DNA of 64,000 nt from Achromobacter ruhlandii (lineage in GTDB: Bacteria; Pseudomonadota; Gammaproteobacteria; Burkholderiales; Burkholderiaceae_B). Location of the stretch: positions 1 through 64,000 of the forward strand of contig NZ_CADIJL010000031.1 in NCBI RefSeq assembly GCF_902859695.1. Reading direction: 5' to 3'. The notes under the pieces are model-generated. The model worked only from the letters and a program-made list of their open reading frames with translations, did not search any database and had not been told where the DNA came from. Positions 17,594 through 26,417 of the stretch are shown one piece after another. Within the stretch, counting starts at the first letter, position 1. The number at the start of each line of letters is the position of its first letter. The position numbers were made by a program, and so were the translations under genes.

Positions 17594-18187
17594 CTACTTC
17601 TGCGCCAGCATCTGGCCCTTGGCCGTATCGATGTAGCTGCGCGCGCCGAGATAGCGCTTGGACCAGTACGGATTCTTCATCTCGTCCACGCGCACTTTGG
17701 CGCCTCGGCGCGGGGCGTGCACGAATTTGTCCTGGCCGATGTAGATGCCCACGTGCGAGGTGATGCCGCGCCCGCGGGTGGCGAAGAACACCAGGTCGCC
17801 GGGCTTGAGCTGTTTCTTGTTGTTGACCGTATCGCCCTGGGTGCGCTGTTGGCGCGCGGTGCGCGGCAGTTCCAGGCCGGCGATCTCGCGAAACACGTAC
17901 AGCACCAGGCCGCTGCAGTCGAAGCCTTCGGCGGCGTCGTCGCCGCCCCAGCTGTAGGGCGTGCCGATGGCGGCCAGGCCGGCTTGCACCACGCGTTCGC
18001 GCAGGGTGGGCACGGTGGGTTCCTGCGCCAGGCTCAGGCCGGACAGGGTGGCGCGGGCTTGTTGGGAGGGGATGGACGCCTGGGCGGCGCCGGGTAACCA
18101 GGAGAACGTCAGGGCCAGCAGGGGCGCTGACAGCAAAGCGGGGAGGCGGAAAAAGGCAAAGCGGGCTTTTCGCGTAGGCGGCGTCAT
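17594..18187 (-). CDS. NlpC/P60 family cell-wall hydrolase
   Basis: Exported C40 peptidase of 197 residues that probably cleaves peptidoglycan stem peptides. A signal peptide covers about residues 1-37 (LPGAAQA). The NlpC/P60 domain spans about 65-180 with catalytic Cys91 in FDCSGLV, His145 in SHVGIYIG and the third polar residue His157 in FVHAPR. It stands alone on the minus strand, tail to tail with the CDI array. The last 22 codons plus flank are the source of the two linker copies inside the array. No specific gene name is justified; Spr/MepS-type endopeptidases have the same architecture. Confidence 0.88.
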   Translation of the reverse strand: MTPPTRKARFAFFRLPALLSAPLLALTFSWLPGAAQASIPSQQARATLSGLSLAQEPTVPTLRERVVQAGLAAIGTPYSWGGDDAAEGFDCSGLVLYVFREIAGLELPRTARQQRTQGDTVNNKKQLKPGDLVFFATRGRGITSHVGIYIGQDKFVHAPRRGAKVRVDEMKNPYWSKRYLGARSYIDTAKGQMLAQK

Positions 18188-18291
18188 TACGTCACTTCAG
18201 GAATCGGAGTGGGCGGCATGGCTTTGTCCGGGGGACAAGCCGGCGGAAAGGGGGCAGGGGAGGCTTGAGCTTCACGAACTGCCATCGCATT

Positions 18292-18314
18292 GTAATGGAA
18301 TAAAGTTTCATTAC
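18292..18314. promoter_or_regulatory. Palindromic operator candidate upstream of nlpC
   Basis: GTAATGGAA-N5-TTTCATTAC is a near-perfect dyad about 105 bases upstream of the nlpC start and about 85 bases beyond the end of the TonB receptor gene. It stands out as AT-rich in GC-rich surroundings. It could bind a metalloregulator or other dimeric regulator; it does not match the usual Fur or Zur consensus closely, so no regulator is assigned. Confidence 0.35.
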
Positions 18315-18347
18315 ATTTGTAGTGCAATGCAGCATTCTCACGTCCCG

Positions 18348-18382
18348 CCCGTTACCTCATTCCTTCGGGAAAAGGTAACGGG
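18348..18382. terminator. Hairpin after the TonB receptor gene
   Basis: CCCGTTACCT pairs exactly with AGGTAACGGG across a 15-base loop, 16 bases past the stop codon of the minus-strand receptor gene. There is no T-run on the minus strand, so it may be an attenuating or Rho-assisted end rather than a classical intrinsic terminator. Confidence 0.4.
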
Positions 18383-18397
18383 CGCCAGGCGTGGGGC

Positions 18398-20488
18398 TTA
18401 GAAACTGCCGCGCAGGCCGACCATCACGGCGCGGCCGCCCTCGGGAGCGACGTCGCGCAGCACCGAGGTGGCGTAGCGGATGTCCTGGTTGGTCAGGTTG
18501 ATGCCGCGCACGTAGGCCTGCCATTGCACCGCCGCAACCTTGAAGCGGTAGCCGGCGTTGGCGTCCAGGCTGTAGTAGCCGGCGGTGGCTGTGTCGTTGT
18601 CCGGGCGGCTGTGCTGGGCGAAGGCCTTGGATACGCTGACACCGGCGCTGTAAGGCCCATAGCCGTAGTCCAGCGCCACGCGCAGGCGCAGCGGCGGAAT
18701 GCGCGGCAGCGAGCGGCCGGTGTCGCTGTTGCGGGCCACCGTGTAGTCGCCCGACAGGCCCAGGTCCAGTTTGTGGCCTCCCGATTGCAGCACGCGCGTG
18801 CTGCTTTCGGCTTCCACGCCGTACAGGCGCGCGGACACGCCCTGGTAGCGGGCCTCGGGCAGGGCGCCGTCATCGCCGGCCGCGACCAGGTCGCCGTCAT
18901 CGTTGCGGAAACGGCCGGTGTTCATTTCGGCCAGGTAGTTGGAAAAGCGGCTGTAGAACACGCCGATGCTGGCGCTGTCGGCGTCCTTCTTGTAGCGCAG
19001 CGACAGGTCGCCGGACCAGGCGCGTTCCTTGGCCAGATTCTGATCGCCCACCAGGTATTGGCCGGTGGCGGCGTGCGGGCCGTTGGCGTACAGCTCGTAG
19101 AAGGTGGGCGCGCGCTCGGTGTAGGCGGTGTTGGCGGCCACCGACCAGGCGCTGTCCAGCTTGTAGATGCCGCCCAGCGAGAAGCTGCCGGCGGTGAAGG
19201 TGCGGCGGTTGGAGCCGTCGAAGCGCTCGTTGCCGCCGCCGCCCGGCGTCAGGCGGGTGTGGTCGGCACGCGCGCCAGCGCTCAGCGTCAGGCGGTCGTT
19301 GATCTTCCATTCCTCCAGTGCGAACAAGGCGACGGAATCGGTGTCGGTGGTGGGCACCAGCGCTTCGTCGCCCAGCGCCGAGAAGCGCGTCTGGCCCAGT
19401 TGCAGGCCGACCACGCCGCGCAGCGGTCCGATGTCGGCGTGGCGGGCCTCGATGCGGGCCTCGTAGCCGCGGTTCTTGAAGATGGTGCCGGTTTCGCCGT
19501 CCTCGATTTCCTTGTGCTGGTAATCGGTGTAGGCGAAGTTCATTTTGACGCTGGTGAACAGGCCTTCCAGGTCGCGCAGCTCGCTGGCGAAGCCGAAGCG
19601 TTCCTGGCGCATCCTGATGCGCACGTCCGGCTCGGCCACCGAGCCGTAGTTCGAGTCGTAGCCGCTGTAGGACAGGCCGGCGTAGCCGCGGTCGCCGGTC
19701 CAGGACATGCCGAGCGCGCCGCCGCTGGCCTGGCCGTCGCTGTTGGGCAGGGTGCCGCGCGGCTGGTCCCGGTCGGGGCCGTCGATCGCGCGTTGCTGTG
19801 AAGTGCGGGCGTAGCCGGGAATGCGCAGGTCGCCGGTCTTGCGGCTGAAGGCGTCGGCGTGGATGGCGAAGTTGCCGTCGCCGCCTTCGAGCTGGATCGC
19901 GCCGTTGCGGTCGTTGTTGGCGCCGCCGTACCCGCCGGCGACGTCGCCGTGGATGCCGTCGATGGGTTCGGTGGGGATGCGGTTGTCGATGGTGTTGACC
20001 ACGCCGCCGATGGCGCTGCCGCCGTACAGCAGGGCGGCCGGGCCGCGCAGGATTTCGACGCGGTTGGTGGTCAGCGGGTCTTGCGGCACGGCGTGGTCGA
20101 ACGACAGCGACGAGGCGTCGAGTGAGCCGACGCCATTGTTGAGCAGGCGGATGCGGTCGCCGTCCATGCCGCGGATGATGGGGCGGCCCACCATCGGGCC
20201 ATAGGTGGTGGTCGACACGCCGGGCAGGCCATTGAGGGTTTCGCCCAGGTTCGAGGCGCGCCGCAGGTCCAGGCCGGCGCCTTGCACCACGGTGGATGGC
20301 GAGGCCAGCGCCTCGCTGCCCAGCGGGTTGGCGGTGATGATGACGGGAGACAGGGTGGGGGCGTCGGGGGCGGCGGCCTGGGCGCGTGTGGCTTGCGGCA
20401 GGGCGAGCAGGCAGGCGAGGGCGAGTGGGCTCAGGGAAAAGGCGCGCAGGGACGAACGCGTCCCCGCGTGGGAAGAAGCAAAAGACAT
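18398..20488 (-). CDS. TonB-dependent outer-membrane receptor, ZnuD-like
   Basis: Outer-membrane receptor of 696 residues. A signal peptide ends around residue 36 (ATRAQA), a TonB-box-like segment (LSPVIITAN) follows, then the plug domain with RPIIRGMDGDRIRLLNNG and GSLDASSLSFDHAVP, and VEILRGPAALLYGGSAIGG, which closely follow the pattern of the neisserial zinc receptor ZnuD. The remainder is a 22-strand barrel with C-terminal Phe (MVGLRGSF). The adjacent upstream small gene for a Cys/His-rich protein supports a metal, probably zinc, role. The start at 20488 gives the signal peptide and has AGGACT upstream. Zinc specificity is an inference; copper or haem receptors share parts of these motifs. 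Confidence 0.85.
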   Translation of the reverse strand: MSFASSHAGTRSSLRAFSLSPLALACLLALPQATRAQAAAPDAPTLSPVIITANPLGSEALASPSTVVQGAGLDLRRASNLGETLNGLPGVSTTTYGPMVGRPIIRGMDGDRIRLLNNGVGSLDASSLSFDHAVPQDPLTTNRVEILRGPAALLYGGSAIGGVVNTIDNRIPTEPIDGIHGDVAGGYGGANNDRNGAIQLEGGDGNFAIHADAFSRKTGDLRIPGYARTSQQRAIDGPDRDQPRGTLPNSDGQASGGALGMSWTGDRGYAGLSYSGYDSNYGSVAEPDVRIRMRQERFGFASELRDLEGLFTSVKMNFAYTDYQHKEIEDGETGTIFKNRGYEARIEARHADIGPLRGVVGLQLGQTRFSALGDEALVPTTDTDSVALFALEEWKINDRLTLSAGARADHTRLTPGGGGNERFDGSNRRTFTAGSFSLGGIYKLDSAWSVAANTAYTERAPTFYELYANGPHAATGQYLVGDQNLAKERAWSGDLSLRYKKDADSASIGVFYSRFSNYLAEMNTGRFRNDDGDLVAAGDDGALPEARYQGVSARLYGVEAESSTRVLQSGGHKLDLGLSGDYTVARNSDTGRSLPRIPPLRLRVALDYGYGPYSAGVSVSKAFAQHSRPDNDTATAGYYSLDANAGYRFKVAAVQWQAYVRGINLTNQDIRYATSVLRDVAPEGGRAVMVGLRGSF

Positions 20489-20546
20489 GGTGGCAGTCCT
20501 GGTGGCCGCCCGGCGGGCGGCGCGGTTGAAATCGGGCGGGCGGATG

Positions 20547-20894
20547 TCAGGCCGTGGCGGGCGGCGCGCGCGATTGGAACCAGGGCAGGGCGGCGATGGT
20601 GTTGCCGCGCGGGGCCGGCGCGGGCGGCGCGATACGGGGCGCGCTGCCGGTGACGGGGACGAAGGACGCCGGGAGCGTGGCATCCAGCAGATCCCAGATA
20701 TGGCACAGGTCGCAGTGTCCCGGCTTGTCCGGCGCGTGGGCATCGTCCTGGCTGGAGGCCGGGGCGCCCGGCAGGTGCGACAGCACGTGGCGCACGCCGC
20801 CCAGCGGAGACAGCAGCAGGCAGGCGCACAGCCAGCCCAGCGCCGCCCATCGGGCAAGGCGCGGAGCGGGGCGGAGACGGTGAGCCGGCGGCAT
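20547..20894 (-). CDS. Small Cys/His-containing exported or membrane protein
   Basis: Protein of about 115 residues, unrecognised as a named family but similar in layout to DUF2946-type proteins often found beside TonB receptors. It has one hydrophobic N-terminal segment (WAALGWLCACLLLSPLGG), then a His/Cys-rich loop (VLSHLPGAP, DKPGHCDLCHIWD) that could bind a metal, and a Pro/Ala-rich tail. It precedes the TonB receptor by 58 bases on the same strand and is probably cotranscribed. A TTG two codons upstream of the chosen ATG is also possible; neither has a clear ribosome site. Confidence 0.6.
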   Translation of the reverse strand: MPPAHRLRPAPRLARWAALGWLCACLLLSPLGGVRHVLSHLPGAPASSQDDAHAPDKPGHCDLCHIWDLLDATLPASFVPVTGSAPRIAPPAPAPRGNTIAALPWFQSRAPPATA

Positions 20895-21104
20895 GGGCAA
20901 GGGGGGAATACGAGAAAAACGGAATGATATATTGTTTCTGTGACTGTGGCGATATGTGTCCGCCCCGTCGCGCCGCTCGCCGCGGCCGAATATGACACTT
21001 CATGGCGTCCTAGGCTCGGGCATAATCGTCGGCATCGGCCCTCCCGGCTTGATCGCCGAGAGCAGCCGCTGAAAGAAGACCATAAGAAAGCGGAGTCAAG
21101 CTCA

Positions 21105-22604
21105 ATGATGAACGCAGTACACCCTTTGTCCTCGATGAACCGGCCCGAGGCGATTCCTTTCGAGCCCTACCACGATGCGGTCGCGGCAGTGGACCGGCTG
21201 GCCGAAATCTATGCGCGCAACACGGCCTTCCTGCGCGCCGCGTTCCGCGACGTCCTGAAGGGTTCGTCCAGCGGCCGCGAACGGGCCCGCGCCTACTATC
21301 CCGCCATCCGCATCCTGGTCGAGACCTACGACCCCATCGACACCCGCCTGTCGTACGGCCACGTGGCCGAACCCGGCATCTACCAGACCACCATCACCCA
21401 GCCGGCGCTGTTTCGCGACTACCTGATCGAGCAGGTCGGCCAGCTGCTGCAGAACCACCGCGTGGCGGTGGAGGTCGGCGAATCCGATTCGCCCATTCCG
21501 TTGCATTTCGCCTTCCCCGAGGGCGCGTATGTCGAAGGCGAGCACCTGGAGGCGCTCAAGCGCCCGCTGCGCGACCTGTTCGACGTGCCCGACCTGGCGG
21601 TGACGGACGACGCCATCGTCAACGGCTCATGGCGCGGCAAGGACGGCGAACCCAAGCCGCTGGCGCCCTTCACGGCGCAACGGGTGGACTACTCGCTGCA
21701 CCGGCTGCAGCACTACACCGCGACGGCGCCGGCGCATTTCCAGAATTTCGTGCTGTTCACCAACTACCAGTTCTACGTCGACGAGTTCTGCGCCCGCGCC
21801 CGCGCGCTGATGGCCAGCGGCAACGAGGACTACGAGATGCTGGTGGAGCCGGGCAACCGCATCACCCGCCGCGGCGAATCCGGCCCGGCCGACGACGGCC
21901 AGGCGCAGCGCCTGCCGCAGATGCCGGCCTACCATCTGGTGCGCGGCGACCATTCCGGCATCACGCTGGTGAACATCGGCGTGGGGCCGTCCAACGCCAA
22001 GACCATCACCGACCACATCGCGGTGCTGCGCCCGCACGCCTGGCTGATGCTGGGCCACTGCGCCGGCCTGCGCGATTCGCAGCGCCTGGGCGACTACGTG
22101 CTGGCTCACGGCTATGTGCGCGAAGACCACGTGCTGGATGACGACCTGCCCACCTGGGTGCCAGTGCCGGCGCTGGCCGAGGTGCAGGTGGCGCTGGAGC
22201 AGGCGGTGGAAGAGGTGGCCGGGCTGTCCGGCTGGGACCTCAAGCGCATCATGCGCACCGGCACCGTGGCCACCATCGACAACCGCAACTGGGAATTGCG
22301 CGACCACGTCGAGCTGGTCGAGCGCTTCGCGCAGTCGCGCGCCATCGCGCTGGACATGGAGTCCGCCACCATCGCCGCCAACGGCTTCCGCTTCCGCGTG
22401 CCGTACGGCACGCTGCTGTGCGTGTCCGACAAGCCGCTGCATGGCGAACTCAAGCTGCCGGGCATGGCCAGCGCGTTCTACCGCCGCCAGGTCAACCAGC
22501 ACCTGGAAATCGGCATCCGGGCGCTGGAGCGCTTGCGCGACATGCCGCCTGAGCGGCTGCATTCGCGCAAGTTGCGCACCTTCATGGAAACGGCGTTTCA
22601 ATAG
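21105..22604 (+). CDS. amn: AMP nucleosidase
   Basis: Cytosolic enzyme of 499 residues that hydrolyses AMP to adenine and ribose 5-phosphate, balancing adenylate pools. Length and both halves fit E. coli Amn (484 residues): an N-terminal regulatory domain (RARAYYPAIRILVETYDP, RLSYGHV) and a C-terminal nucleoside phosphorylase-like domain with SGITLVNIGVGPSNAKT, LMLGHCAGLR and ALDMESATIAANGFRFRVPYG, where the Asp-Met-Glu triad binds the nucleoside. The ATG at 21105 is preceded by GGAG at 21092-21095; a second ATG follows directly. It reads away from the TonB receptor operon and stands alone before lysP. Confidence 0.95.
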   Translation: MMNAVHPLSSMNRPEAIPFEPYHDAVAAVDRLAEIYARNTAFLRAAFRDVLKGSSSGRERARAYYPAIRILVETYDPIDTRLSYGHVAEPGIYQTTITQPALFRDYLIEQVGQLLQNHRVAVEVGESDSPIPLHFAFPEGAYVEGEHLEALKRPLRDLFDVPDLAVTDDAIVNGSWRGKDGEPKPLAPFTAQRVDYSLHRLQHYTATAPAHFQNFVLFTNYQFYVDEFCARARALMASGNEDYEMLVEPGNRITRRGESGPADDGQAQRLPQMPAYHLVRGDHSGITLVNIGVGPSNAKTITDHIAVLRPHAWLMLGHCAGLRDSQRLGDYVLAHGYVREDHVLDDDLPTWVPVPALAEVQVALEQAVEEVAGLSGWDLKRIMRTGTVATIDNRNWELRDHVELVERFAQSRAIALDMESATIAANGFRFRVPYGTLLCVSDKPLHGELKLPGMASAFYRRQVNQHLEIGIRALERLRDMPPERLHSRKLRTFMETAFQ

Positions 22605-22764
22605 ACCCGTAGCAGGGATATCCGGGGCGGGGACGGATCCTCGCCCGCCTTCGGCCGTTTCGACGGCCGGGGGCAGTTGCGCTATGCTCGCGCGTTGCGT
22701 GGAAATCCCACGGCGCCCGGGGGCACAATCCGCGGGGGCTTTTTCGCTCTGAAGGAACACGACT

Positions 22765-24348
22765 TTGGCATTGATGGAACACGACCCGCACCGCGACGGC
22801 GGCAAGAAAGGGACGACGGAACCGTCCGAATTGCGCCGCGCCCTGTCCGCGCGCCACCTGACGATGATCGCGGTGGGCGGCTCCATCGGGACGGGCCTGT
22901 TCGTGGCCTCCGGCGCCACCATTGCCCAGGCCGGACCGGGCGGGGCGTTGCTGGGCTATGTGCTGATCGGCGTGATGGTCTATTTCCTGATGACCAGCCT
23001 GGGTGAACTGGCCGCCGCGATGCCGGTATCCGGGTCGTTCTCGACCTACGGCGCGCGCTACGTCGAAGACGGCTTCGGCTTCGCGCTGGGCTGGAACTAC
23101 TGGTACAACTGGGCCGTCACGGTGGCGGTGGACCTGGTGGCCGCGCAGCTGGTGATGGCGTATTGGTTTCCGGACGTGCCGGGGGTGTACTGGAGCGCCT
23201 TGTTCCTGGCCATCACCTTCGGCCTGAACGCGCTGTCGGCGCGCGGCTTCGGCGAGGCCGAGTTCTGGTTCGCGCTGATCAAGGTGATCGCGGTGCTGGC
23301 GTTCGTCGCCATGGGCGTGATGATGCTGCTGGGCATCATCCGCGGCGGCGAGGATGGCGGCGTGGCCAACTGGACCGTGGGCGACGCGCCGTTCGCCGGC
23401 GGTTTCGCGGCGTTGATCGGGGTGGCCATGGTGGTGGGATTTTCGTTCCAGGGCACCGAACTCATCGGCATCGCCGCGGGCGAATCCAAGGACCCGGCGC
23501 GCAACCTGCCGCGCGCCGTGCGCCAGGTGTTCTGGCGCATCCTGCTGTTCTACGTGATGGCGATCCTGGTGATCGGCCTGCTGATCCCCTATACCGACCC
23601 GCACCTGCTGCGCAACGACGTCACCGACGTCAGCGTCAGTCCGTTCGCGCTGATCTTCGAGCGCGCCGGGCTGCTGGCGGCGGCCTCGATCATGAACGCG
23701 GTGGTGCTGACCTCGGTGCTGTCGGCCGGCAATTCCGGCATGTACGCGGCTACCCGCATGCTCTACAGCCTGGCGCGTGACGGCAAGGCGCCGCGTATTT
23801 TCGGCCGGGTGGCGCGCAACGGCGTGCCGCTGTGGGCGCTGCTGGCCACCACCGTGGTGGCGGCGCTTTGCTTCTTCTCGTTCATCTTCAGTCCCAAGGC
23901 GGTCTATATCTGGCTGCTGAACACCTCGGGCATGACCGGCTTCATCGCCTGGCTGGGCATTGCCATCAGCCATTACCGGTTCCGCCGTGGCTACGTCAAG
24001 CAGGGCCGCAACCTGGCCGACCTGCCGTACGTGTCGCCGTTCTTCCCGTTCGGCCCGATCTTCGCTTTCGTGCTGTGCCTGGTGATCACGCTGGGGCAGA
24101 ACTACCAGGCCTTCCTGGAGCATCGGATCGACTGGGGCGGCGTGGCCGCCACCTATATCGGCATTCCCCTGTTTCTGCTGATCTGGCTGGGCTACCGGCT
24201 GGTCAAGGGTTCGCGCTTTGTCAGCTACAAGGACATGACGTTCCCGGACGCCCGGGCGCGCAGCGCCTACCTGGATTCGGCCCTGCGCGGCGAGCCCGCC
24301 ACGGTCGGGCCGGAGACGGCGACAGCGCCCGGTACCAACGCGCGATGA
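22765..24348 (+). CDS. lysP: Lysine-specific amino acid permease
   Basis: Inner-membrane APC-superfamily permease of 527 residues with about 12 membrane segments. The similarity to E. coli LysP is very strong across the protein: GGSIGTGLFVASGATIAQAG, SLGELAAAMPVSGSF, GFALGWNYWYNWAVT, GFSFQGTELIGIAAGES and VLSAGNSGMYAATRML. It should import lysine by proton symport. The TTG at 22765 is chosen because GAAGGA (22751-22756) lies eight bases before it; the ATG at 22774 would be too far. A terminator hairpin follows four bases after the stop. No lysine riboswitch was recognised in the 160-base leader. Confidence 0.93.
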   Translation: MALMEHDPHRDGGKKGTTEPSELRRALSARHLTMIAVGGSIGTGLFVASGATIAQAGPGGALLGYVLIGVMVYFLMTSLGELAAAMPVSGSFSTYGARYVEDGFGFALGWNYWYNWAVTVAVDLVAAQLVMAYWFPDVPGVYWSALFLAITFGLNALSARGFGEAEFWFALIKVIAVLAFVAMGVMMLLGIIRGGEDGGVANWTVGDAPFAGGFAALIGVAMVVGFSFQGTELIGIAAGESKDPARNLPRAVRQVFWRILLFYVMAILVIGLLIPYTDPHLLRNDVTDVSVSPFALIFERAGLLAAASIMNAVVLTSVLSAGNSGMYAATRMLYSLARDGKAPRIFGRVARNGVPLWALLATTVVAALCFFSFIFSPKAVYIWLLNTSGMTGFIAWLGIAISHYRFRRGYVKQGRNLADLPYVSPFFPFGPIFAFVLCLVITLGQNYQAFLEHRIDWGGVAATYIGIPLFLLIWLGYRLVKGSRFVSYKDMTFPDARARSAYLDSALRGEPATVGPETATAPGTNAR

Positions 24349-24351
24349 GAA

Positions 24352-24375
24352 AAGGCCGCGGAACTCCGCGGCCTT
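24352..24375 (+). terminator. Terminator of lysP
   Basis: AAGGCCGCGG-AACT-CCGCGGCCTT is a perfect ten-pair stem starting four bases after the lysP stop, followed by CTT. Confidence 0.75.
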
Positions 24376-24385
24376 CTTGCATCCG

Positions 24386-24420
24386 GCCAAGGCCGCCGCA
24401 GTGATTGCGGCGGCCTTGGC
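24386..24420. terminator. Fifteen-pair hairpin between lysP and yicC
   Basis: GCCAAGGCCGCCGCA pairs perfectly with TGCGGCGGCCTTGGC around a five-base loop, ten bases beyond the yicC stop on the minus strand. It probably ends yicC transcripts, although no T-run is present, and insulates the convergent pair. Confidence 0.6.
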
Positions 24421-24429
24421 GTTTGCGGG

Positions 24430-25359
24430 TCACTCGATGTTCTGCGCCTGTTCCCGCATCTGCTCGATCAGCAGCTTCAGGTCCATGGCGGCGCGGGTGA
24501 CTTCCATGCTGCCGGCCTTGGAGCCCAGCGTATTGGCCTCGCGGTTCATTTCCTGGAACAGGAAGTCCAGGCGCTTGCCGGCGCTGCCGGCGTTTTTCTT
24601 GCCTTCGGCCTTGCCGCCGCCGTCGGTCAGCAGGTGACGCAGCTCCGCCACGTGCGAGCGCAGGCGCGACAGTTCCTCGGCGACGTCGATACGCAGCGCG
24701 AACAGGTTGGCTTCCTGCGACAGCCGCTCGGACAATTCGGCGCCCGAGATATGGGTGAAACCGCCGGGGAAGGCCGTTTCCACGCTTTCGCGCAGCTTGG
24801 CGGCGAGCTTGTCGCGGTGGTCGGCCAGCAGCTGGGGCAGGTGGTTCTGCACCAGTTCGACGATGCCGGCCACGCCATCGGCGCAATCGCGCATCATGCC
24901 GGCCAGGCGTTCGCCTTCGCGCGCGCGGCCTTCCTGCAGCTGCTTGAGCGCTTCCTGGGCGGCCTGCATGCAGGCCGCGCCCCAGACCTGCGGGTCGAGC
25001 GCGTCGTTGGCGCGCTGGCCGGGCCAGTTGAACAGCTCGACCAGTCGAGGCGCCGCGATGTCGGGCAGGACGCGGCGCGCGGCCTGCAGTTGTTCGGCCA
25101 GGGTTTCGAGCCAGGCGGGGTCCAGCTTGGACAGGTCGGCGCTGACGTTGCGGGTGTAGGACACGCGGATCTCGACCTTGCCGCGCGCCAGCTGCGCCGT
25201 CAGCAGTTCGCGCAGCGGCGTCTCGACGTGGCGCAGCTCGTCGGGCAGGCGGAAATAGAGGTCGAGGAAGCGGCTGTTGACGCTGCGCAGTTCCAGCGCC
25301 AGCGTGCCTTGTTCCAGGTCTGCCCGGGCGTTGCCGAAGGCGGTCATGCTGCGAATCAT
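24430..25359 (-). CDS. yicC: YicC/YloC-family endoribonuclease
   Basis: Cytosolic protein of 309 residues. It starts with the family signature MIRSMTAFG, followed by [18 protein letters not shown], and ends with the conserved [21 protein letters not shown] block and a helical tail ([17 protein letters not shown]). YicC-family proteins form hexamers that cut RNA, and in E. coli YicC affects decay of small RNAs. The start at 25359 is the one that yields the invariant MIRSMT beginning. It is divergent from rph, an arrangement common in proteobacteria and consistent with joint involvement in RNA processing. Confidence 0.93.
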   Translation of the reverse strand: MIRSMTAFGNARADLEQGTLALELRSVNSRFLDLYFRLPDELRHVETPLRELLTAQLARGKVEIRVSYTRNVSADLSKLDPAWLETLAEQLQAARRVLPDIAAPRLVELFNWPGQRANDALDPQVWGAACMQAAQEALKQLQEGRAREGERLAGMMRDCADGVAGIVELVQNHLPQLLADHRDKLAAKLRESVETAFPGGFTHISGAELSERLSQEANLFALRIDVAEELSRLRSHVAELRHLLTDGGGKAEGKKNAGSAGKRLDFLFQEMNREANTLGSKAGSMEVTRAAMDLKLLIEQMREQAQNIE

Positions 25360-25537
25360 GGTGTCGATATCCTGTTGCTTGTTTTGGATCGGGCCGCGCC
25401 GGTTCCGCCGGTCCGCCGTGCGCGGACCCGGGCGGGTATATGCAGCCCGTGTATCGCGGCAGGATACTCCAAACCCGGCCGGGGCATCGATTCCAGCCCG
25501 TACAATGCCGCCAATCGAATCTGATTGGAGCCTTGTC

Positions 25538-26272
25538 ATGACCACTGCCACCGCCATTGCGCGCCCGTCGGGCCGCGCCGTCGACGAACTGCGGCCGTTC
25601 AGCCTGGAGCGCGGTTTCACGCGCTACGCCGAAGGGTCGGTGCTGGTGAAGGCCGGCAACACCCACGTGCTGTGCACCGCCAGCGTGCTGGAAAAGGTGC
25701 CGCCGTTCCTCAAGGGCAAGGGCGAGGGTTGGGTCACGGCCGAGTACGGCATGCTGCCGCGCGCTACCCATACCCGCGGCGACCGCGAGGCCGCGCGCGG
25801 CAAGCAGAGCGGCCGTACCCAGGAGATCCAGCGCCTGATCGGCCGCAGCCTGCGCGCCGTGTTCGACATGCGGGCGCTGGGCGAGCGCACGCTGCACCTG
25901 GATTGCGACGTGCTGCAGGCCGACGGCGGCACGCGCTGCGCCAGCATCACCGGCGCCTGGGTGGCCGCGTCCGACGCGGTGGCGCTGCTGATGCAACGCG
26001 GCGACCTGGCCGTGAACCCGATCCGCGACGCGGTGGCGGCGGTGTCGGTCGGGTTGGTGCAGGGCCGCCCGGTGCTGGACCTGGACTATGAGGAAGACTC
26101 GGCCTGCGACGCCGACGTCAACGTCATCATGACGGGCGGCGGGGCCTTCGTGGAAGTGCAGGGCACGGGCGAGGGCGCGACCTTCACGCGCGCCGAACTG
26201 GACGCGATGCTGGGCCTGGCCGAGACCGGCATCGCCGGCTTGGTGCGGGCGCAGCGGGCGGCGCTGGCGTAA
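25538..26272 (+). CDS. rph: Ribonuclease PH
   Basis: Phosphorolytic 3'-5' exoribonuclease of 244 residues that trims the 3' trailer of tRNA precursors and forms a hexameric ring. The sequence contains [36 protein letters not shown], the RNA-contact segment [15 protein letters not shown] and the phosphate and metal-site region [16 protein letters not shown], all intact and full length. GGAG at 25527-25530 precedes the ATG at 25538. A TACAAT element at 25501-25506 may be its -10 box. It is monocistronic with a strong terminator and divergent from yicC. Confidence 0.95.
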   Translation: MTTATAIARPSGRAVDELRPFSLERGFTRYAEGSVLVKAGNTHVLCTASVLEKVPPFLKGKGEGWVTAEYGMLPRATHTRGDREAARGKQSGRTQEIQRLIGRSLRAVFDMRALGERTLHLDCDVLQADGGTRCASITGAWVAASDAVALLMQRGDLAVNPIRDAVAAVSVGLVQGRPVLDLDYEEDSACDADVNVIMTGGGAFVEVQGTGEGATFTRAELDAMLGLAETGIAGLVRAQRAALA

Positions 26273-26344
26273 GCGGCGGGGGACGCTTCGGCTCGGGCAT
26301 GCATCGCGGCCCCGGGCCGGAAATGGCGCCGCGCGCGCCAAACA

Positions 26345-26385
26345 GAACGGGATCACGGCCGAGCGCGGCGTGATCCCGTTTTTGG
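26345..26385 (+). terminator. Intrinsic terminator of rph
   Basis: CGGGATCACG and CGTGATCCCG form a perfect ten-pair stem around an 11-base loop, followed by TTTTTGG. It lies 76 bases after rph and in front of the convergent MmgE/PrpD gene. Confidence 0.85.
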
Positions 26386-26417
26386 TTTGCCGGCGCTCGT
26401 GTCGCGGGCGCGGGGCC

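Noticed and set aside
17417-18097. Plus-strand frame across the nlpC gene
   Set aside because: Antisense to nlpC and continuous only because of GC bias; the NlpC frame has signal peptide and catalytic motifs.
22605-22764. Possible lysine riboswitch before lysP
   Set aside because: The leader is only 160 bases and no characteristic five-helix layout was seen.
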